A stretch of 17,913 nucleotides of DNA, taken from positions 1 to 17,913 of the forward strand of contig DVLH01000190.1 in the NCBI GenBank assembly GCA_018715585.1. The letters run 5' to 3'. Position numbers and translations under genes: made by a program. Numbering within the stretch: the first letter of the stretch is position 1; every line of letters starts with the position of its first letter. The DNA comes from Candidatus Aphodomonas merdavium. GTDB taxonomy: Bacteria > Bacillota > Clostridia > Christensenellales > Aristaeellaceae. This document shows positions 14,503-17,913 of this stretch, in pieces. The notes under the pieces are model-generated. The model had not been told where the DNA came from and made no database searches. It saw only the letters and a list, made by a program, of their open reading frames with translations.

Positions 14503-15165
14503 TTGACGATTGCCATTGACGGGCCGGTTGGCGCGGGAAAATCAACGGTTGCCGCCGCGCTGGCGCGCGAGCTGGGCATTTTGCATTTGGACACGGGCGC
14601 GATGTACCGCGCGCTGGCGCTCAAGGCGCTGCGCTGCGGGGTGGACCCTATGGATGAAGTGCGGGCGCAGGAATTGTGCGAGCAGACGGATATTTCGGTA
14701 GCGCTGGGAGCACAGGGACAGCGTACCTTGCTCGATGGAGAAGATGTGACGGGCCTGATCCGCACGGGCGAGGTCAGCGCGGCCAGCTCCGCGATTTCGA
14801 CCATCGCCGCCGTGCGCGCCCATATGGTGCGCTTGCAGCAGGCGTGCGCGGCCAAGGCGGATATGGTGCTGGATGGCCGCGATATCGGCACGCGCGTGCT
14901 GGTGGATGCGACGTTTAAGTTCTATTTGACGGCTTCGCCCGAGGTGCGTGCGCACAGGCGTATGCAGGAGATGCTCGACAGAGGGGAGCCGGCGCAGTAT
15001 GCGGAGGTTTTGCGCGCGCTCAACGAACGCGACCGGCAGGACATGAGCCGCGCCGTGGACCCGCTGCGCTGCGCGGAGGATGCGGTCGTGGTCGATACGT
15101 CCGGCATGACGCTGCGCCAGACGGTGGAGGCGATGCTTGACGTGATAAGGGGGAAAAAAGCATGA
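14503..15165 (+). CDS. cmk: Cytidylate kinase
   Basis: 220 residues. It phosphorylates CMP and dCMP with ATP. The start is TTG 14503, supported by AAGGAGG (14489-14495) at a 7-nt spacer and by the protein beginning MTIAIDGPVGAGKST, where Cmk proteins normally start. The P-loop is GPVGAGKST (7-15). LDTGAMYRALALKA is the CMP-binding segment, DGRDIGTRVLVDATFKFYL the central conserved block, and ASPEVRAHRR plus NERDRQDMSRAVDPL the lid and C-terminal part. The final bases overlap the plsC start (ATGA), indicating translational coupling. The order cmk, plsC, ispH-rpsA is a recurrent arrangement in Clostridia. Confidence 0.97.
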   Translation: MTIAIDGPVGAGKSTVAAALARELGILHLDTGAMYRALALKALRCGVDPMDEVRAQELCEQTDISVALGAQGQRTLLDGEDVTGLIRTGEVSAASSAISTIAAVRAHMVRLQQACAAKADMVLDGRDIGTRVLVDATFKFYLTASPEVRAHRRMQEMLDRGEPAQYAEVLRALNERDRQDMSRAVDPLRCAEDAVVVDTSGMTLRQTVEAMLDVIRGKKA

Positions 15166-15785
15166 ACATCATTCACCGTCTTACCGGCGTTTTGATTGAT
15201 TTTCTCTATTTCCGCCTGTTTGGCCTGCGCTTTTGCGGACGCGAAAACCTGCCGGAGCATGCGCCGTATATTCTCTTGGCCAACCACCGCTCCATGGGCG
15301 ATCCCTTTGCGCTGGGCGAGGTATGCCGCCAGGGCGTTGTTTATTTTATGGCAAAAGAAGAACTCTTTCGCAATCCCATCGTGCGCTGGTATATCACCAA
15401 AATGCACGGGTTTCCCGTCAAGCGCGGCAAGGCGGATCTCGCCGCCATGCGCACGGCGCTGCAGGTGCTCAAGGACGGGCATGTGCTGGGCATTTTTCCG
15501 GAGGGCACGCGCCATCACGACGGGAAAATAGGCGAACTGGAGACAGGGATCTCCGTGCTGGCGCTCAAGGCGGATGTGCCGGTTGTGCCCGTCTATCTGG
15601 GCGGGGCGTACCGCGTGGGCGGAAAGCTGCGCGCAGCCGTCGGCAAACCGCTGGACCTGGACGATCTGCGCCAGAAACGCCCGGACAGTGAAACGCTCAA
15701 TGCCGTCAAAGAACGCGTTTCGCAGGCGCTCCACGCGCTGCAGGCTGTCGCGTCGGACGAGAAAAATTTTCAGAAAAAAGGATAA
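15162..15785 (+). CDS. plsC: 1-acyl-sn-glycerol-3-phosphate acyltransferase
   Basis: 207 residues. Membrane-associated enzyme that adds the second acyl chain to lysophosphatidate, giving phosphatidate for phospholipids. The acyltransferase motif NHRSMGD (H42, D47) is intact, GFPVKRGK provides the second block, FPEGTR (112-117) the glycerol-phosphate-binding motif, and VPVVPVYLGG the fourth. The N-terminal stretch (residues 6-22) is hydrophobic and may dip into the membrane. ATG 15162 overlaps the cmk stop codon and has AAGGGGG at 8 nt. An AT-rich 89-nt gap with a possible promoter separates it from ispH-rpsA. Confidence 0.95.
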   Translation: MNIIHRLTGVLIDFLYFRLFGLRFCGRENLPEHAPYILLANHRSMGDPFALGEVCRQGVVYFMAKEELFRNPIVRWYITKMHGFPVKRGKADLAAMRTALQVLKDGHVLGIFPEGTRHHDGKIGELETGISVLALKADVPVVPVYLGGAYRVGGKLRAAVGKPLDLDDLRQKRPDSETLNAVKERVSQALHALQAVASDEKNFQKKG

Positions 15786-15797
15786 AATAGGAGGATT

Positions 15798-15826
15798 TTG
15801 CGACTATATCTCGAAAAGAATATAGA
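15798..15826 (+). promoter_or_regulatory. Possible internal promoter for ispH-rpsA
   Basis: TTGCGA (15798-15803), a 17-nt spacer and TATAGA (15821-15826); each hexamer matches consensus at four positions. It lies in the only AT-rich spot of the cmk-plsC-ispH run. A CTATAT/ATATAG inverted repeat (15804-15809/15820-15825) covers the spacer and -10 and could be an operator. Confidence 0.5.
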
Positions 15827-15835
15827 TGACATTTT

Positions 15836-15856
15836 TTGTTCCTATCTTGGGAACAA
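15836..15856 (+). other. Leader hairpin of ispH-rpsA
   Basis: TTGTTCC (15836-15842) and GGAACAA (15850-15856) form a perfect 7-bp stem with a 7-nt loop. It lies at the predicted 5' end of the transcript, just before the SD (GGAGG 15863-15867). It is not followed by a T-run, so it is more likely an mRNA-stability or translational element than a terminator. Confidence 0.5.
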
Positions 15857-15874
15857 GGCGGCGGAGGCAGCGGA

Positions 15875-17913
15875 TTGCGCGTTGTCATAGCGGAACATGC
15901 AGGGTTTTGTTACGGCGTGCGCGCGGCCGTGGAAAAGGCGTTTTCCGTGGCGCGCGAGGGCCCGTGCTGGACGCTGGGCAGCCTCATTCACAACCGGGAA
16001 GTGCTTGCCCGGTTGGAGGCGGCGGGCGTCCATGTGCTGGAGGATCCCGGCTCGCTTGCGGGAGGGACGGTTATCATCCGTTCCCATGGCGCAGCGCCGG
16101 AGACGCTCAAAGAGCTTGAACGCCGCGGTGTCCGCATCGTGGACGCCACCTGCCCCAATGTAGCGCGCGTGCATCGCCTTGTGCGCGAGTACAGCCAGGG
16201 CGGCAAGGCCGTGATCATTGCCGGACGGGCCGAGCACCCGGAGGTAAAGGCGACGGCCGGGTGGTGTCAAGGCCCCGTGTATGTCGTGGGCAGCGCGGAA
16301 GAGGCGGAGCGGATTGACCGTTTGCCCGGCGCGCTTGTCGTTGCGCAGACGACGTTGACGCAGGCAAAATGGGATGCGATTGTGCAGGCGCTTGTTGGCC
16401 GCGTAGATGCGCTGCACGTTGAAAACACCATTTGCGCCGCAACGGCACAGCGCCAGCGCGAAGCGGAGCGGCTGTGCCAAGAGGCGGACGTTGTGCTCGT
16501 GGTGGGCGGGCGCGAGAGCGCGAACACGCTTGCGCTCTATGAAACGTGCCGCGCGCGCTGCAAACGGGTTTTCTTTCTGGAATCGGCCGCGGACTTGCCG
16601 CGAGAAGGCATTTTCGCGTCAGATTATATAGCGATAGCCGCCGGTGCCTCTACACCGGATTGGTCACTTAAGGAGGTTGCGACACGTATGAACGACATGG
16701 AACAAAACGTCCCGCAGGAAGCTCCGGCTGAAGCGACAGCCGCCGAGCCGGCCACAAAGGCCCCCGAGCAGGCAGCGGAAGCCGCGTCTGCCGACAGCAG
16801 CAATTTTATGGCTGATGTCGAAGCGACGCTTGTGACCATACGCCCCGGCCAGATCATCACCGGCACCGTTGTGCAGATCACTGAAGACGAAGTTTGCGTC
16901 AACATTGGGTACAAGTCCGACGGATTGGTCAAAAAGAGCGATCTGGTTACCACCGACGTCAAGGTCGGCGACGAAATCGAGGTCGAGGTCGTCAAGGTGA
17001 ACGACGGGGAAGGCAATGTATTGCTTTCGCAGCGCAACATTGTCAACCGCCGCAACTGGGAAGCGCTCATGCAGCGCTACGACAACGGCGAATACGTCGA
17101 AGGCGTCGGCAAGGAAGCCGTCAAGGGCGGCCTGATCGCCAATGTGGGCGGCGTGCGCGCGTTCATCCCGGCGTCCCAGCTTTCGCAGCGCTATGTCGAG
17201 AAGATTGAAGACTTCGTCGGCAAAGAGCTCAAGCTCAAGATCATCGAGGTGGATAAGCAGAAAAAGCGCATCGTCTGCTCCCGCAAGGCCGTCATCATGG
17301 AAGAGGCGGCCGCCAAGAAGAAGGAAGTATGGGCTGCGCTTAAGGAAGGCGAAATCATTCCGGGTATCGTCCGCCGTTTGACCGATTTCGGCGCGTTTGT
17401 CGATATCGGCGGCGTGGACGGGCTCGTCCATGTGACGGACCTGAGCTGGGGCCGCGTCAAGCATCCCAGCGAGGTCGTCTCCCCCAACCAGGAAATCATG
17501 GTCAAAGTGCTCTCCCTCGATCCCGAGCGCGAGCGCATCCAGCTTGGCTACAAGCAGACGCAGCCTCGCCCGTGGGATGTGGCGGAGGAGAAGTATCCCG
17601 CCGGCTGCATCGTCGAGGGCAAGGTTGTGCGCATCACCACGTTCGGCGCGTTTGTGGAGCTCGAGCCCGGCCTGGATGGCTTGGTGCACATTTCCCAGTG
17701 CGCGCTCACCCGCATTGCCAAGGTGGAAGACGCCGTGCAGGTGGGGCAGATCGTGCGCGTGAAAGTGCTCAGCGTTGATCCGCAGGCCAAGCGCATCAGC
17801 TTGAGCATCCGCGCGGCGCTGGAAGAAGAAGCGTTCAACTACAGCGATGAGATACCCGGCGAAGACCTGGGCACGGGTGAGGAAGCTGTTCCGGTTGAAC
17901 TGCCGGGCGAGGA
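15875..17913 (+). CDS. ispH: IspH - ribosomal protein S1 fusion (3' end outside window)
   Basis: One frame runs from TTG 15875 (GGAGG at 7 nt) to the window end without a stop: 679 residues. Residues 1-271 are IspH, the [4Fe-4S] enzyme making IPP and DMAPP from HMBPP, the last MEP-pathway step. The cluster cysteines are C12, C93 and C187, with H39, H71, H121 and E123 for substrate and AGASTPDW at its C-terminus. An Ala/Glu-rich linker (about 273-312) follows. Four S1 RNA-binding domains come next, at about 322-390, 407-472, 490-561 and 574-647, then an acidic tail. Four domains match Gram-positive-type S1, which helps mRNA bind the ribosome. Such fusions are known in Clostridia. A good SD precedes an in-frame ATG at the junction, so separate S1 may also be made. 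Confidence 0.95.
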   Translation, partial: MRVVIAEHAGFCYGVRAAVEKAFSVAREGPCWTLGSLIHNREVLARLEAAGVHVLEDPGSLAGGTVIIRSHGAAPETLKELERRGVRIVDATCPNVARVHRLVREYSQGGKAVIIAGRAEHPEVKATAGWCQGPVYVVGSAEEAERIDRLPGALVVAQTTLTQAKWDAIVQALVGRVDALHVENTICAATAQRQREAERLCQEADVVLVVGGRESANTLALYETCRARCKRVFFLESAADLPREGIFASDYIAIAAGASTPDWSLKEVATRMNDMEQNVPQEAPAEATAAEPATKAPEQAAEAASADSSNFMADVEATLVTIRPGQIITGTVVQITEDEVCVNIGYKSDGLVKKSDLVTTDVKVGDEIEVEVVKVNDGEGNVLLSQRNIVNRRNWEALMQRYDNGEYVEGVGKEAVKGGLIANVGGVRAFIPASQLSQRYVEKIEDFVGKELKLKIIEVDKQKKRIVCSRKAVIMEEAAAKKKEVWAALKEGEIIPGIVRRLTDFGAFVDIGGVDGLVHVTDLSWGRVKHPSEVVSPNQEIMVKVLSLDPERERIQLGYKQTQPRPWDVAEEKYPAGCIVEGKVVRITTFGAFVELEPGLDGLVHISQCALTRIAKVEDAVQVGQIVRVKVLSVDPQAKRISLSIRAALEEEAFNYSDEIPGEDLGTGEEAVPVELPGE
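16669..16690 (+). promoter_or_regulatory. Internal SD and in-frame ATG at the IspH/S1 junction
   Basis: TAAGGAGGT (16669-16677) is a nine-base match to the anti-SD sequence. In-frame ATG 16688 follows, with 11 nt between AGGAGG and ATG, and is codon 272 of the fusion. Initiation here would give an S1 protein beginning MNDMEQN. The same bases encode IspH residues LKEV, which are common at this place, so the match may be partly accidental. Confidence 0.5.

Noticed and set aside
13821..14891. 356-codon - strand frame opposite glpP and cmk
   Set aside because: Ser/Ala/Pro-rich low-complexity translation, antisense to two genes with intact family motifs.
15789..15893. Short frame from TTG 15798 behind an AGGAGG (about 30 codons)
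   Set aside because: The SD is only 3 nt from the start, the frame covers the candidate promoter and the ispH SD, and the peptide has no recognisable feature.
16664..17689. 341-codon - strand frame opposite the S1 domains
   Set aside because: Antisense to four clear S1 domains; His/Asp/Leu-rich translation typical of the reverse of S1 coding sequence.

Overview
The window looks like a piece of chromosome from a GC-rich Bacillota anaerobe of the Clostridia type; Christensenellales- or Oscillospirales-like is a guess. The evidence is strong Shine-Dalgarno (SD) sites throughout, PrsA-type lipoprotein and GlpP-type genes, and above all the run cmk - plsC - ispH fused to rpsA, an order known from Clostridia. 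No tRNA, rRNA, CRISPR array, insertion sequence or phage gene is visible. Base composition is even except for one purine-rich non-coding island.

Left part (1-3134): the 3' part of gnd (6-phosphogluconate dehydrogenase), then a LarA-family (nickel-pincer racemase-like) gene 16 nt downstream, closed by a strong intrinsic terminator. Next comes about 680 bp with no convincing gene, purine-rich on the + strand and containing several hairpins. A second terminator, for the opposing operon, borders it.

Minus-strand operon (7405 to 3082): a near-consensus promoter (TTGACA, 17 nt, TATGAT) drives a 981-residue membrane protein. This has a cytoplasmic N-terminal domain, a zinc ribbon, one transmembrane helix, 14 extracytoplasmic TPR-like repeats (13 of them exactly 37 residues) and a C-terminal beta domain. 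Its stop codon directly abuts the start of a cystathionine beta-lyase-like PLP enzyme.

Plus-strand middle part (7445-11040): a divergently transcribed secreted, glycine-rich, probable beta-helix protein; a double zinc-ribbon protein; a PAP2-family lipid phosphatase; and an Est30-like carboxylesterase. Three promoters here share an extended -10 of the form TGCTATA(C/A)T.

Right part (11012-17913): a strong promoter whose -10 overlaps the esterase stop codon starts a run of co-oriented genes: a PrsA/SurA-like lipoprotein foldase with a modified parvulin domain, cysS, a GlpP-type antiterminator, cmk, plsC, and a single ORF joining IspH to four-domain ribosomal protein S1, which runs off the window. 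These are mostly housekeeping functions: protein folding outside the membrane, tRNA charging, CMP phosphorylation, phospholipid acylation, isoprenoid synthesis and translation. The most interesting points are the internal SD and in-frame ATG at the IspH/S1 junction, the zinc-ribbon/TPR-like membrane protein coupled to a PLP lyase, the LarA-like gene next to gnd, and the modified parvulin domain.
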